Assembly: GCF_024704725.1 (NCBI RefSeq)
Contig: NZ_JALIQS010000002.1
Location: 682,001-746,000 of the forward strand
Source of the DNA: Shinella sp. CPCC 101442
GTDB taxonomy: Bacteria > Pseudomonadota > Alphaproteobacteria > Rhizobiales > Rhizobiaceae
Direction: 5' to 3'
Length of the DNA: 64,000 nucleotides
Part shown: piece by piece, positions 55,515-64,000 of the stretch
Layout: every line of letters begins with the position of its first letter
Numbering within the stretch: position 1 is the first letter of the stretch
Notes under the pieces: model-generated
What the model saw: only the letters and a program-made list of their open reading frames with translations
The model's database searches: none
Told to the model about the DNA's origin: nothing
Program-made: the position numbers and the translations under genes

Positions 55515-56978
55515 CTACAGGAGGAAATAGCCTTTCTGCATGGTGAAGGCATCGTCGAGATGGATGGTGAAATCCGCCTTCCCGTCGCCGTTCACGTCGC
55601 CGGAGACATAAGTATCCGAGGCTCGCCTGTCGTAGATCAACTGCCCGGCCTTGCCGGTAAAATCGCCCTCGGCGGCGACGAAGGTGAAGGCCTGGTTGCC
55701 GGCGACCTTGGTGTTGGCGTCGATGACGGAGAGGTCGATGCGATCGGCGCTGGTGAAGTCGTGGATCGTATCCCGGCCGCTCGATGCCACGGTCGAGTCC
55801 TTGATCGACCTGAAGACGAAGGTGTCCCTGGCAGCACCGCCAAAGAGATCGTCGGCGCCACGGCCGCCATTGATCGTGTCCTGGCCACCGCCACCGGAAA
55901 TGGTGTCGTTTCCGTCCTTGCCGCTCAGCACGTTCGCCACTCCGTTGCCGCGCATGACGTTGCCGCCGGCATTGCCCGTGCCACTGATCGAACCGCTGCC
56001 GGTCAGCGTGAGGTTCTCCTGGGAATCACCAAGGCGCCAGCTGACGGAGGCCTCCACCCTGTCCGTGCCGGAATCGGCATAGTCGAAGCGGAAAGCATCG
56101 TTCCTGTTGTCGATGACGTAGGTATCGTTGCCGGCGCCGCAGTCGAATGTGTCGGCACCCGTGCCGCCATTCAGGGTGTCGTTGCCGACACCGCCCTCCA
56201 TGCTGTCGTTTCCCGCGCCGCCGGAAAGATAGTCGTTGCCCGCGCCACCGGTCATGCGGTCATCGCCGGCCCCGCCGTAGAGGTAATCCTTGCCGTCGGC
56301 CTGCGCGCCGAGATCGGCCCCGTCAAGGATGTCGTCGCCGGCACCGCCAAAGAGGATATCGGAGCCATCACCGCCGGCCATGTCGTCGTCCCCGCCGCCG
56401 CCGCGCAAGGTATCCGAGCCGGCCTCGCCATAGAGTTCGTCGATACCCTCCCCGCCATGGAGGCGGTCATCGCCCGTGCCGCCGTAGAGATGGTTCATCG
56501 ACTGCGCGGCGTATGTCTTGTCCTTGATATCCGCCCAGAGGATATCGTTTCCGGAACCGCCATGGAGGCTGTCGCCACCGATACCGCCAACCAGTAGGTC
56601 GTTGCCGGCATCGCCATAGAGCTGGTCATGACCACCCTGCCCGTAGATCTTGTCGGCGCCGTTTCCGCCATAGAGCGTATCGGAGCCGCCGTGCGAGTTG
56701 TACTGCCAGTTCGGTTCGTCGGTGCCCGTATCGCCGAAGATACGGTCATCGCCATCGCCGCCATAGGCGACATCGCCTTCCGTGGTTTCCGTCGGGTCCT
56801 GGTAGATGTCGCCGAAAATGGTGTCGTTGCCGCCGTAGCCGCGGATCGCGCCCTCTTGGAACGCGCTGTCGGAATCCACATGATTGTCGTAGGTTCCGTC
56901 ACCCAGGACGCGCGCCGTGCCCCACAGCATGTCATTGCCGCTCGTGCCCGTGATATTGCCATTCGGATCTCTTGCCAT
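55515..56978 (-). CDS. RTX calcium-binding protein with serralysin-type C-terminal domain
   Basis: 487 residues from ATG 56978, with AGGAG upstream; no N-terminal signal. Residues 10 to about 285 are mostly RTX nonapeptide repeats (e.g. GGSGNDILWAD, GGAGNDYLSGGAGNDSMEGG). A non-repeat beta block (about 290-345) and more repeats follow. The final about 90 residues (IHDFTSADRIDLSVIDAN to TIHLDDAFTMQKGYFLL) match the C-terminal domain of serralysin-like M10 proteins that carries the type I secretion signal. There is no protease domain. Extracellular function unknown. Confidence 0.88.
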   Translation of the reverse strand: MARDPNGNITGTSGNDMLWGTARVLGDGTYDNHVDSDSAFQEGAIRGYGGNDTIFGDIYQDPTETTEGDVAYGGDGDDRIFGDTGTDEPNWQYNSHGGSDTLYGGNGADKIYGQGGHDQLYGDAGNDLLVGGIGGDSLHGGSGNDILWADIKDKTYAAQSMNHLYGGTGDDRLHGGEGIDELYGEAGSDTLRGGGGDDDMAGGDGSDILFGGAGDDILDGADLGAQADGKDYLYGGAGDDRMTGGAGNDYLSGGAGNDSMEGGVGNDTLNGGTGADTFDCGAGNDTYVIDNRNDAFRFDYADSGTDRVEASVSWRLGDSQENLTLTGSGSISGTGNAGGNVMRGNGVANVLSGKDGNDTISGGGGQDTINGGRGADDLFGGAARDTFVFRSIKDSTVASSGRDTIHDFTSADRIDLSVIDANTKVAGNQAFTFVAAEGDFTGKAGQLIYDRRASDTYVSGDVNGDGKADFTIHLDDAFTMQKGYFLL

Positions 56979-57218
56979 TTCGATCTCCTGACGGAACCGT
57001 TGCACCAATCCCCTGCACTATAGGGCCACGCGACGACGCCCCTGTTCCTCAGGTAACAGCGCGTGGCGGCAAAATGCAACGCGACCTTGCGCATTCCCTC
57101 AACACAGGGTCGCAGCACGCCAGCCCTGCCAATCTGGCAATTGTCGCCTCCGGCCCTTTCGTGTAGGGAAGCCCCGCTTGCCGGGCGTATCGCTGCCCCC
57201 CAAAGGAAAGACGACGAC

Positions 57219-57908
57219 ATGGACGGTTTCGACCTCATCATTTTCGACTGCGACGGCGTTCTGGTCGATTCGGAAATCATCGCGGCGGAGGTGGAATCCC
57301 GCCTTCTGACGGAGGCCGGCTATCCGATCGGCGTCGAGGAGATGGGCGAGCGCTTCGCCGGCATGACCTGGCAGAACATCCTGCTGACGATCGAGCGGGA
57401 AGCCTCCATTCCGCTCTCGGCCTCGCTGCTCGACAAGTCGGAAAAGCTGCTCGATGCGCGCCTCGCCGCCGAGGTGAAGATCATCGACGGCGTCAAGTCG
57501 ATGCTGTCGCGCATCCGCAAGCCCTACTGCATCTGCTCCAACTCGGCGTCGCACCGCCTCGACATGATGCTCTCGAAGGTCGGCCTCAAGCAGGTCTTCG
57601 CCCCGCATATCTATTCCGCCAAGGATCTCGGCCCGGACCGCGTCAAGCCGAAGCCGGATATCTTCCTGCACGGCGCAAAGCAGTTCAAGGCCGATCCCGC
57701 CCGCACGCTGGTCATCGAGGATTCGGTGCATGGCATTGCCGGTGCCCGGGCCGCCGGCATGCGCGTCGTCGGCTTCACCGGCGCCTCGCACACCTATCCC
57801 TCCCATGCCGACCGGTTGACGGAAGCCGGCGCCGAGACCGTGATCTCGCGCATGAGCGAACTGCCCGAGGTCATCGCAGCGCTTGCGGAATGGCAGGAAG
57901 CGATCTGA
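57219..57908 (+). CDS. HAD-superfamily phosphatase (beta-phosphoglucomutase-like)
   Basis: 229 residues from ATG 57219, with AAAGGAAA ahead. HAD motifs are complete: IIFDCDGVLVDSE (nucleophile and acid/base Asp), CICSNSASHR, KPKPDIFLHGA (Lys) and LVIEDSVHGIAGARAAGM. The cap fits the phosphoglycolate phosphatase/beta-phosphoglucomutase subgroup. It dephosphorylates a small metabolite, identity unknown. Followed by a perfect terminator hairpin. Confidence 0.9.
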   Translation: MDGFDLIIFDCDGVLVDSEIIAAEVESRLLTEAGYPIGVEEMGERFAGMTWQNILLTIEREASIPLSASLLDKSEKLLDARLAAEVKIIDGVKSMLSRIRKPYCICSNSASHRLDMMLSKVGLKQVFAPHIYSAKDLGPDRVKPKPDIFLHGAKQFKADPARTLVIEDSVHGIAGARAAGMRVVGFTGASHTYPSHADRLTEAGAETVISRMSELPEVIAALAEWQEAI

Positions 57909-57926
57909 ATTTTCATGCACGCAAAA

Positions 57927-57964
57927 CGAAAAGGCCGCGGAAGCTATCTTCCGCGGCCTTTTCG
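57927..57964. terminator. Strong bidirectional terminator
   Basis: A perfect 17-bp inverted repeat CGAAAAGGCCGCGGAAG / CTTCCGCGGCCTTTTCG with a four-base loop. It lies between convergent stops at 57908 and 57983, with T-runs on both strands. Confidence 0.95.
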
Positions 57965-57982
57965 CTGAATGGGTGAAGCCGG

Positions 57983-58546
57983 TTACTTCGTGTTGTACGG
58001 GCCCTCGTCGAAACCGACAAAAGCGCGCACGAAGCCACCCGAGCCGCCGGGAATGGCGACATTGTCCTTGGTGAAGACGAACTGCGCCGTACCCTCGGCC
58101 GGAATGTTGACCGGGAACTGCACGAGATCGGAAAAGAGCGTGTTGTTGCCATCGGCGGCGGCGACGCGGATCGGCACATTGACCGTGCCGCCGGCAGTGC
58201 CGGCCGGGCCGACGACGATGCGGCCCTGCACCATCACCGTCATGACGAGCTGGCTTTCGTTGATCACGCAACGGCGCGTCGTTTCGGCAAGCGTCACCTG
58301 ATAGAGCAGTTTCGACGGGTCGTCCTTGGCGCCCTTGGCAAAGCGGCGCAGCACGGCCGTGCCGTCGCGCAGATAGACCTGCGGGCACGCGCCCTGCACG
58401 ACGGCGCCCTGCGTCTGCTGGACGGCCGGCTGCGTGCCGGTGCCCGATGTATCGCTGGAGACGCCGAGATCGGCGGGCTTGTCCGTCTGGTTGCAGCCGG
58501 CAACGATGGCGAGAAGGGAGATGCCGAGAAAGCGGCGGATCGTCAT
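57983..58546 (-). CDS. Lipoprotein of unknown function
   Basis: 187 residues from ATG 58546. The signal peptide has a lipobox (IVAGC, Cys about 18). A short Ser/Thr/Gln linker is followed by a beta-rich domain with CPQVYLRDGTAVLRRF and RRCVINESQLVMTVMVQGRI. Two later cysteines may form a disulfide. Probably outer-membrane anchored. No characterised family is recognised. Confidence 0.8.
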   Translation of the reverse strand: MTIRRFLGISLLAIVAGCNQTDKPADLGVSSDTSGTGTQPAVQQTQGAVVQGACPQVYLRDGTAVLRRFAKGAKDDPSKLLYQVTLAETTRRCVINESQLVMTVMVQGRIVVGPAGTAGGTVNVPIRVAAADGNNTLFSDLVQFPVNIPAEGTAQFVFTKDNVAIPGGSGGFVRAFVGFDEGPYNTK

Positions 58547-58874
58547 TGCAAACACGTTACTTTTACCCCTGCGATCAGGCCCCGCCCCCGGCGCCAAGCC
58601 TTTCGGAACTCGTTTTACGGGCCTTTTCACGACCCTAGGCGATGGTCTATAGCAGCGACGCGGCGAAAAATCGATTGTCGAATGAACCCGCCCGCAGAAT
58701 TTCGGAAAGGCTCGTTTTCGAACGGGCAGTACGCAAAGGCATTGCCACGATCTGCCGCAAAGAGACCTGCGGCAAGCGTGGCCTTTCGGGTAAGGTCGGA
58801 AGGACGATGGCAGCACAGCGACCGAACGACCGGTGGAGGATTTTCTCCACAGCCCCCAACCATTCCAAGGACCT
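58547..58874. other. Divergent intergenic region before thrC
   Basis: About 330 bp with no supported gene. Must hold promoters for the lipoprotein (minus) and thrC (plus). The thrC-frame extension upstream of 58875 looks non-coding. Confidence 0.5.
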
Positions 58875-60278
58875 GTGAACGTGGATTATGTTTCGACGCG
58901 GGGCGAGGCCCCTTCCCTCGGCTTCTCCGATGCGCTTCTGGCGGGGCTTGCCCGCGATGGCGGCCTCTATGTGCCGCGCGAATGGCCGACCTTCTCGAAG
59001 AAGGACATCCGGGCGTTGCGCGGAAAATCCTACGAGGAGATCGCCTTCACCGTTCTCTCGCCCTTCGTCGAGGGTGACATTCCGGCCGACAAGTTCCGCG
59101 CGATGATCGACGAGGCCTATGCCACGTTCCGTCATCCGGCGATCGCGCCGCTCGTGCAGATCGGCCCGAATTCGTTCGTCGTGGAGCTGTTCCACGGCAC
59201 GACGCTCGCCTTCAAGGACGTCGCGATGCAGTTGCTCGCCCGCCTGATGGACCATGCGCTGGCCGTACGCGGCGAACGCGCCACCATCGTCGGCGCCACC
59301 TCGGGCGATACGGGCGGTGCCGCCATCGACGCCTTTGCCGGTCGCGAGCGCACCGATATCTTCATCCTCTTCCCCGAGGGCAAGGTCTCGCCGGTGCAGC
59401 AGCGCCAGATGACGACCTCCAGGGAAAAGAACGTCCACGCGCTCGCCATCAAGGGCAATTTCGACGACTGCCAGAACCTCGTGAAGGCGATGTTCAACGA
59501 CACGAAGTTCCGCGACGGCATGAAGCTTTCGGGCGTCAACTCGATCAACTGGGCGCGCATCATGGCCCAGATCGTCTATTACTTCACGACGGCGGTGGCG
59601 CTGGGCGGCCCCGACCGGAAAATCTCCTTCACCGTGCCGACGGGCAATTTCGGCGATATCTTCGCCGGCTACGCCGCCAAGCGCATGGGCCTGCCGATCG
59701 ACAAGCTGGTCATCGCCACCAACGAGAACGACATCCTCGCCCGCACGATGAAGACCGGCCGTTACGAGATGAAGGGCGTGAAGGCCACCACCTCGCCCTC
59801 GATGGACATCCAGATCTCCTCGAACTTCGAGCGCCTGCTGTTCGAAGCCTATGACCGCGATGCGGGTGCGGTGCGCCGCGCGATGGAAAGCCTCAAGCAA
59901 TCGGGCGCCTTCGAGATCGAGGACAAGGCGCTGAAAGCGATCCGGAAAAAATTCCGGGCCGGCCGCGCCACGGAAAAAGAGGTCGCCAAGACCATCAAGA
60001 CGACGCTTGCCGACACGGGCTACCTGCTCGATCCGCATTCGGCGATCGGCGTCTTCGTTGCCGCAAAGCACGAGAAGCCAGGCGCTCCGATGGTGACGCT
60101 CGCCACCGCGCATCCGGCAAAATTCCCCGCCGCAGTAAAATCGGCGTGCGGTATTGACCCGGCGCTTCCGCCGTGGCTTGCTGACCTCATGCAAAGGGAG
60201 GAGCGGTTTGACGTCCTGAGCGCTGAGCTCGACGTCGTGGAAGCCTTCATCGGCGACCACTCGCGAATCCGGGTCTAG
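58875..60278 (+). CDS. thrC: Threonine synthase
   Basis: 467 residues from GTG 58875, with AAGGA just upstream. This start gives the usual N-terminus (VDYVSTRGEAPSLGFSDALL) and length. A PLP enzyme converting O-phosphohomoserine to threonine. Markers: HGTTLAFKDVAMQLLARL with the PLP-binding Lys, GATSGDTGGAAIDAF for substrate phosphate, VPTGNFGDIFAGYAAKRMG, and STSPSMDIQ-like TTSPSMDIQISSNFERLL. First gene of a probable thrC-M16 peptidase pair. Confidence 0.97.
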   Translation: MNVDYVSTRGEAPSLGFSDALLAGLARDGGLYVPREWPTFSKKDIRALRGKSYEEIAFTVLSPFVEGDIPADKFRAMIDEAYATFRHPAIAPLVQIGPNSFVVELFHGTTLAFKDVAMQLLARLMDHALAVRGERATIVGATSGDTGGAAIDAFAGRERTDIFILFPEGKVSPVQQRQMTTSREKNVHALAIKGNFDDCQNLVKAMFNDTKFRDGMKLSGVNSINWARIMAQIVYYFTTAVALGGPDRKISFTVPTGNFGDIFAGYAAKRMGLPIDKLVIATNENDILARTMKTGRYEMKGVKATTSPSMDIQISSNFERLLFEAYDRDAGAVRRAMESLKQSGAFEIEDKALKAIRKKFRAGRATEKEVAKTIKTTLADTGYLLDPHSAIGVFVAAKHEKPGAPMVTLATAHPAKFPAAVKSACGIDPALPPWLADLMQREERFDVLSAELDVVEAFIGDHSRIRV

Positions 60279-60380
60279 GGCGACGCCGGGAGCGGTTCGC
60301 GCCCGGCATTGCGTGTTTACAGGGAGGGCCTTTCCGGTTTCCCGCGGGCGACGGAAAGGCTGAAAACGCAGAAAGTGCGC

Positions 60381-61676
60381 ATGATGAAAGTTGAGTGCAC
60401 CCGGCTTCCGTCCGGGTTGACCGTGGTGACCGAAAACATGCCCCATCTCGAGAGCGTCGCTCTCGGCGTATGGATCAAGTCGGGGTCGCGAAACGAAACC
60501 GCGGACGAGCACGGCATCGCCCACCTTCTCGAACACATGGCCTTCAAGGGCACCGAGCGCCGCTCCGCCCGCCAGATCGCCGAGGAAATCGAAAATGTCG
60601 GCGGCGAAGTCAACGCCGCCACCTCGACGGAAACCACCTCCTACTACGCCCGCGTGCTGAAGGACCATGTCCCGCTCGCCGTCGACATCCTCGCCGACAT
60701 CCTGACGGAATCCGTCTTCGACGACGAAGAGCTTAGGCGCGAAAAGCACGTCATCCTGCAGGAGATCGGCGCTGCAAACGACACGCCCGACGACGTGGTC
60801 TTCGACAAGTTCTCCGAAGTCGCCTATCGCGAGCAGATCATCGGCCGCGCCATCCTCGGCACGCCGGATTCGGTGCTGTCCTTCTCGCCCGGCGAAATCC
60901 GCAGCTATCTCGATCGCAACTACACGACGGACCGCATGTTCGTCGTGGCGGCCGGCGCCGTGAACCACGACGAATTCGTCCGCCAGGTCGAGGACCGCTT
61001 TTCGACATTGCCGACCGCGCCGAAAATCTCGCCCGTGTTCGAGCCCGCCCGCTACACCGGCGGCGACATTCGCGAGACGCGCGACCTGATGGATGCGCAG
61101 GTTCTGCTCGGCTTCGAGGGCAAGGCCTATCACGCGCGCGATTTCTACTGTTCGCAGATCCTCGCCAACATCCTCGGCGGCGGCATGTCCTCGCGCCTCT
61201 TCCAGGAAGTGCGCGAGCATCGCGGCCTGTGCTACTCGATCTACGCTTTCCACTGGGGCTTTTCCGATACCGGCATTTTCGGCATCCATGCCGCAACCGG
61301 CGGCGAGAACCTGCCGGAACTGATGCCTGTCATCTTCGATGAACTGAAGAAGTCGTCGGAAACCATCCACCAGCAGGAAATCGAGCGCGCCCGCGCGCAA
61401 ATCCGCGCGCAGCTTCTGATGGGCCAGGAAAGCCCTGCCGCCCGTGCCGGCCAGATCGCCCGCCAGATGATGCTCTACGGCCGCCCGATCCCCAACGAGG
61501 AGCTGATGGAGCGCCTGCAGGGCATCACCATCGAGCGCCTGACCGACCTCGCCGGTCGCCTGTTCTTCGACACGGTGCCGACGATCTCCGCCATCGGTCC
61601 GCTGGAACACCTCGTTTCCACCGGCGACATTGCACGCTCGCTGTCGCGCGGCACCATCGATCGCGCGGCGAGCTGA
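60381..61676 (+). CDS. M16-family zinc peptidase (mitochondrial-processing-type)
   Basis: 431 residues from ATG 60381 (adjacent ATG 60384), a typical one-chain bacterial MPP-like peptidase. The inverted zinc motif HLLEHMAFKG (HxxEH) lies near residue 50, with the third ligand Glu expected in the REKHVILQEIGAANDTPDD region. The C-terminal half contains the R/Y motif area MSSRLFQEVREHRGLCYSIY. No export signal, so probably cytoplasmic. About 100 bp after thrC, an order familiar from rhizobia. Confidence 0.93.
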   Translation: MMKVECTRLPSGLTVVTENMPHLESVALGVWIKSGSRNETADEHGIAHLLEHMAFKGTERRSARQIAEEIENVGGEVNAATSTETTSYYARVLKDHVPLAVDILADILTESVFDDEELRREKHVILQEIGAANDTPDDVVFDKFSEVAYREQIIGRAILGTPDSVLSFSPGEIRSYLDRNYTTDRMFVVAAGAVNHDEFVRQVEDRFSTLPTAPKISPVFEPARYTGGDIRETRDLMDAQVLLGFEGKAYHARDFYCSQILANILGGGMSSRLFQEVREHRGLCYSIYAFHWGFSDTGIFGIHAATGGENLPELMPVIFDELKKSSETIHQQEIERARAQIRAQLLMGQESPAARAGQIARQMMLYGRPIPNEELMERLQGITIERLTDLAGRLFFDTVPTISAIGPLEHLVSTGDIARSLSRGTIDRAAS

Positions 61677-61745
61677 GCTGCCCATCGCCCTGGCGGCCGA
61701 CCTTCGGCCGTCAGGCGGGAAATCCCGGTTCTCCGGCAGGCCGGT

Positions 61746-62066
61746 TCAAAGATGCGGAGGCACCTTCACCTTCAGCAGTTCGACGAGTGCCGGGTCCATG
61801 AAAGCGTAGTCATCGGGAATATCCAGACAGATCAGCCGCTTGCCCTTGAGGGACGAGCGGTATCCGGCCTGTATCTTGCTGCGATGGGCTTTCTCCATCA
61901 CAAACACGATATCAGCCCATTCGATCTCTTCCGACGACAGCGGGTTTTCCGCGTCATTGTTCGTGCCGGCCGACGACGTCTCGATCCCCGGCCAATCGGC
62001 GAAAACCTGTTCGGCGGTCGGGCTGCGGAGCCTGTTCTGGCTGCATATGAAGAGAACGTTTTTCAC
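61746..62066 (-). CDS. Low-molecular-weight phosphotyrosine phosphatase-like protein
   Basis: 106 residues from GTG 62066. The start VKNVLFICSQNRLRSPTAEQ resembles the phosphatase P-loop, but the loop reads CSQNRLRS rather than CxGNxCRS, with the second Cys replaced by Leu; the catalytic Cys and Arg are present. The later DIPDDYAFMDP could supply the Asp general acid. The family has several small orphan proteins like this; activity uncertain. Confidence 0.82.
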   Translation of the reverse strand: MKNVLFICSQNRLRSPTAEQVFADWPGIETSSAGTNNDAENPLSSEEIEWADIVFVMEKAHRSKIQAGYRSSLKGKRLICLDIPDDYAFMDPALVELLKVKVPPHL

Positions 62067-62139
62067 GATAGCGCTTTTCCGAAATCCAAGCGTGCGTGAT
62101 AGCAGCGGGACGAGAGTGCGTCGACAAAGACGCACATGT

Positions 62140-62175
62140 TCCACTCAAAAAACAAAACCCGCCTTGCGGCGGGTT
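62140..62175 (-). terminator. Terminator downstream of the DUF1127 gene
   Basis: AACCCGCC (62156-62163) pairs with GGCGGGTT (62168-62175). On the minus strand it is followed by TTGTTTTTTGAG. Confidence 0.8.
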
Positions 62176-62295
62176 GCTTGGTCGGGATCTGGGAGGAGGA
62201 TCCCGACGGGTATCAGGGATGACCGGGCTGGCGCTGCCGCATCGGGCGCGCCGATGTCATCCCTCGTAGCGCGGGGCGCTTGCCCCGGAGCCGTA

Positions 62296-62445
62296 TCAGC
62301 CGAAAACGACCATGCCCTTGACGGCAGCCTGGATGTTCGAGCGGGAGATGCCGAGGTCCTGCAGGGCGCGGTCATCGAGGGCGCCGAGTTCACGGACGGC
62401 GCGGCGTTCAGCGGCATTCTTCTTGAGCTTTGCGAAGATGTTCAT
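62296..62445 (-). CDS. DUF1127 small protein
   Basis: 49 residues from ATG 62445 to a TGA at 62298-62296, with AAAGGA upstream. Sequence features typical of DUF1127 are present: a short amphipathic start (MNIFAKLKKNAAERR), then LGALDDRALQDLGISRSNIQ. DUF1127 proteins in Agrobacterium and relatives are small arginine-rich type proteins linked to phosphate and RNA regulation. This one ends KGMVVFG. A terminator lies about 120 bp downstream. Confidence 0.88.
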   Translation of the reverse strand: MNIFAKLKKNAAERRAVRELGALDDRALQDLGISRSNIQAAVKGMVVFG

Positions 62446-62607
62446 GGGTCAGGTCCTTTGGATTTGCTTGGTGTGTTTCTCTTGCGTTGATCAATAGATA
62501 GTCGACCCCTTGCTCAAAGAAAATGCATATGCTTACACCGCAGGCATGCGGCTTTTGCATAGCACCAAAACCAGACCATTTTCGCGCGATAGTGGCTGCC
62601 TGCCAGA

Positions 62608-62700
62608 CTATTCCAGGTCGTCCTGCACGAAGACGTCGGTGACGTGGATATCCGTCGTCTCCAGCCGTCCCGGACCGAGATTGACGAATTTGTGCGGCAT
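62608..62700 (-). pseudogene. Remnant of a cupin-domain gene (C-terminal end only)
   Basis: A 30-codon frame starting MPHKFVNLGPGRLETTDIHV and ending with TAG reads like the last strand region of a single-domain cupin (PHKFVNLGPG is a common ending pattern). The sequence before it continues in another frame (ending VSGPAN), suggesting frame damage and loss of the rest. No intact gene is present in 62446-62856. Confidence 0.45.
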
Positions 62701-62856
62701 TGGCCGGTCCGGACACAACCGGCCGCCACGGCCACCAGCCTGTGTCACCCACGATGAATGGCGCTCACCCTGCCGGACAATAGAGACCCATCATAGGGAT
62801 GGCGATGCAGCGGCGGCCCTCCCACTTTGCGGTCGAGGCGACCGACGTCTGGCGTG

Positions 62857-63381
62857 TCACGCTTCAAGCGGCCGGCGGGTTCGATTGCGCCACGCCGTCA
62901 CAATCCTTTCGACAGTGACATCTTCCGGCTCGCTGGTATCCACCGTCAGGTCGTAGGTGCAATAGTCATGGGTCTTCAGGTGAAAGACCGCCTCGCCGAC
63001 CCTTCGATCGCTGCGTTGCAGTTCTCTCCGCTCCAGTTCCGCGACCGGCGCATGCACCCCTACCCAGAACACATCCAGCGGTGCCAGCAAGCGGTGCAGG
63101 CTTTCAGCCCAGCTCTCTTCCTCCACGATATGTTCGACGAGCAGGTCATTGCCAGCTTCGGCAAAAGATAAGATGGAGCGGTGAAATCCATCGAAAAACC
63201 GGGCACGCTCAAAACCATGCCGACGTGCATCACGCTTGATCGTGCGAAATCCCGCATCGGCCAGCTGGTCGGACGCATAATAGCAGAACGGCTCGGGCAG
63301 CGCCGTCCGCAGCGCCTTTGCCAATGTCGATTTCCCTGAACTGGATGTGCCATTCAGCAGGATGATCCGACCAGCTTCCAT
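62857..63381 (-). CDS. Chloramphenicol phosphotransferase-like P-loop kinase
   Basis: 174 residues from ATG 63381. The P-loop NGTSSSGKSTLAKAL lies at about 10-24. An acidic segment ILSFAEAGNDLLVEHIVEE and the following DVFWVGVHAPVAELERRE fit the CPT family, which phosphorylates small hydroxylated compounds. A C-terminal VDTSEPEDVTVERIV segment is shared by these kinases. Whether it confers resistance here is unknown; many homologues have other substrates. Confidence 0.87.
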   Translation of the reverse strand: MEAGRIILLNGTSSSGKSTLAKALRTALPEPFCYYASDQLADAGFRTIKRDARRHGFERARFFDGFHRSILSFAEAGNDLLVEHIVEEESWAESLHRLLAPLDVFWVGVHAPVAELERRELQRSDRRVGEAVFHLKTHDYCTYDLTVDTSEPEDVTVERIVTAWRNRTRRPLEA

Positions 63382-63622
63382 ACAAATTCTCTCGTGCTTC
63401 TACCGCCGACACAGCGAAGATTTTTACAGGATACTTCCCCGTCAGGCCACCGTCACCCCAATCTCAGGCCGCCGACCGAAATGCGGCGGTATCCGCAGGC
63501 ATGACCGCATCTGGCGCAAAGCAACGACCCGTCCGCCTCCACCATCCCATTTGACGCCATCGCGCCTCTCGGAATACTCTCATGCAAAGATGCGCTTTTG
63601 GGCGAACCGGGCGGAGGAATGG

Positions 63623-64000
63623 ATGACACGGTCGGTTTTTCGGTTTCTGTCCCGGCAGCCCGACACTGTGGAACTCGTCAGCGACCGGCATCTGCTTCGC
63701 CTTCCGCGCTTCCACGACTACAGGCAATGGTATCAGCTCCGCTCCGAAAGCCGGCGGTTCCTCGAACCCTGGGAGCCGACCTGGCGCAGCGACGAGTTGA
63801 CGGAAAGTTCCTTCCGGGCGCGCGTTCTCAGAAATGAACAGGAATTTTCATCCGGCCAGGCCGTGCCGCTGCTCGTCTTCGAACGGGCCGAAAAGACGCT
63901 GCTCGGCGGTCTCACCGTCGGCTATATCAGGCGCGGCGCGGCGCAATGCTGCATGATCGGCTACTGGATGGGCGAACGTCATGCCGGCCACGGGCACATG
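63623..64000 (+). CDS. GNAT (RimJ/RimL-type) acetyltransferase, 3' end cut by window edge
   Basis: ATG 63623 has GGAGG 5 bases upstream; the frame is open to base 64000 (126 codons seen). The N-terminus (MTRSVFRFLSRQPDTVELVS) and FLEPWEPTWRSDELTESSFR are typical of RimJ-like N-acetyltransferases. The acetyl-CoA site should begin at MIGYWMGERHAGHGHM, where the window stops. It follows the thrC-M16 pair on the same strand after the opposing small genes. Confidence 0.85.
   Translation, partial: MTRSVFRFLSRQPDTVELVSDRHLLRLPRFHDYRQWYQLRSESRRFLEPWEPTWRSDELTESSFRARVLRNEQEFSSGQAVPLLVFERAEKTLLGGLTVGYIRRGAAQCCMIGYWMGERHAGHGHM

Noticed and set aside
58647-61685. 1012-codon minus-strand frame opposite thrC and the M16 peptidase
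   Set aside because: It is the antisense shadow of two clear plus-strand genes in high-GC DNA. Its product is rich in His/Arg/Asp without any domain.

Overview
The window looks like part of a chromosome of a Rhizobiaceae bacterium (Agrobacterium/Rhizobium/Ensifer/Shinella group; the genus cannot be fixed from sequence reading alone). The evidence is the high GC, the right-hand gene order (ppdK, smc, a DsbA-like gene, a DUF721 gene, mutY, a HAD gene, ccrM, then thrC and an M16 peptidase), and a CcrM-type GANTC methyltransferase, which is typical of Alphaproteobacteria.

The window has two halves. Bases 1 to about 33911 are one arm of a genomic island inserted at the 3' end of a tRNA-Gln(UUG) gene (33912-33986, minus strand). 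A tyrosine integrase (31688-33745) lies directly inside the junction. No second copy of the tRNA 3' end was noticed, so the island probably runs past the left edge. From left to right the island holds: a DUF429 gene cut by the window edge; a zinc-ribbon protein of unknown role; a complete type I Zorya anti-phage operon (zorABCD, 10085 down to 2646, minus strand) with an ASCH-domain gene 19 bp behind zorD; a metallophosphoesterase gene flanked by two imperfect 141-bp repeats; and a tightly packed eight-gene operon (11622-24500). That operon combines a BPTD_3080-like restriction helicase-nuclease, a DUF262/HNH (GmrSD-like) nuclease, an unknown protein, a GIY-YIG-like protein, a Mod-type DNA methyltransferase, two HNH or zinc proteins and a ParE/RelE-like domain fused to a UvrD-type helicase. 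After a small orphan gene comes a second minus-strand cluster (29818-25640): a probable PD-(D/E)XK protein, an unknown small protein, and an FtsH-like machine split into an AAA+ ATPase gene and an M41 peptidase gene. A DUF3102-like gene and the integrase close the island. Several non-coding signals recur in the island: a palindrome GGAAATNATTTCC at four places, five 21-bp tandem units at 25520-25624, and four 13-bp GACAG units beside the attachment site.

Bases 34000 to 64000 are core chromosome with mostly housekeeping genes: pyruvate phosphate dikinase, SMC, a DciA-like protein, MutY, CcrM, threonine synthase and a mitochondrial-processing-type peptidase. Less routine items are two RTX calcium-binding proteins with a VWA-domain protein between them, a small ArsR/NIPSNAP/ABM divergent module, a DUF1127 microprotein, a cupin gene remnant and a GNAT gene cut by the right edge.

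The most promising candidate for an undescribed system is the eight-gene nuclease operon with its duplicated leader and shared palindrome. Next is the split FtsH-like cluster with its neighbouring 21-bp repeat array.
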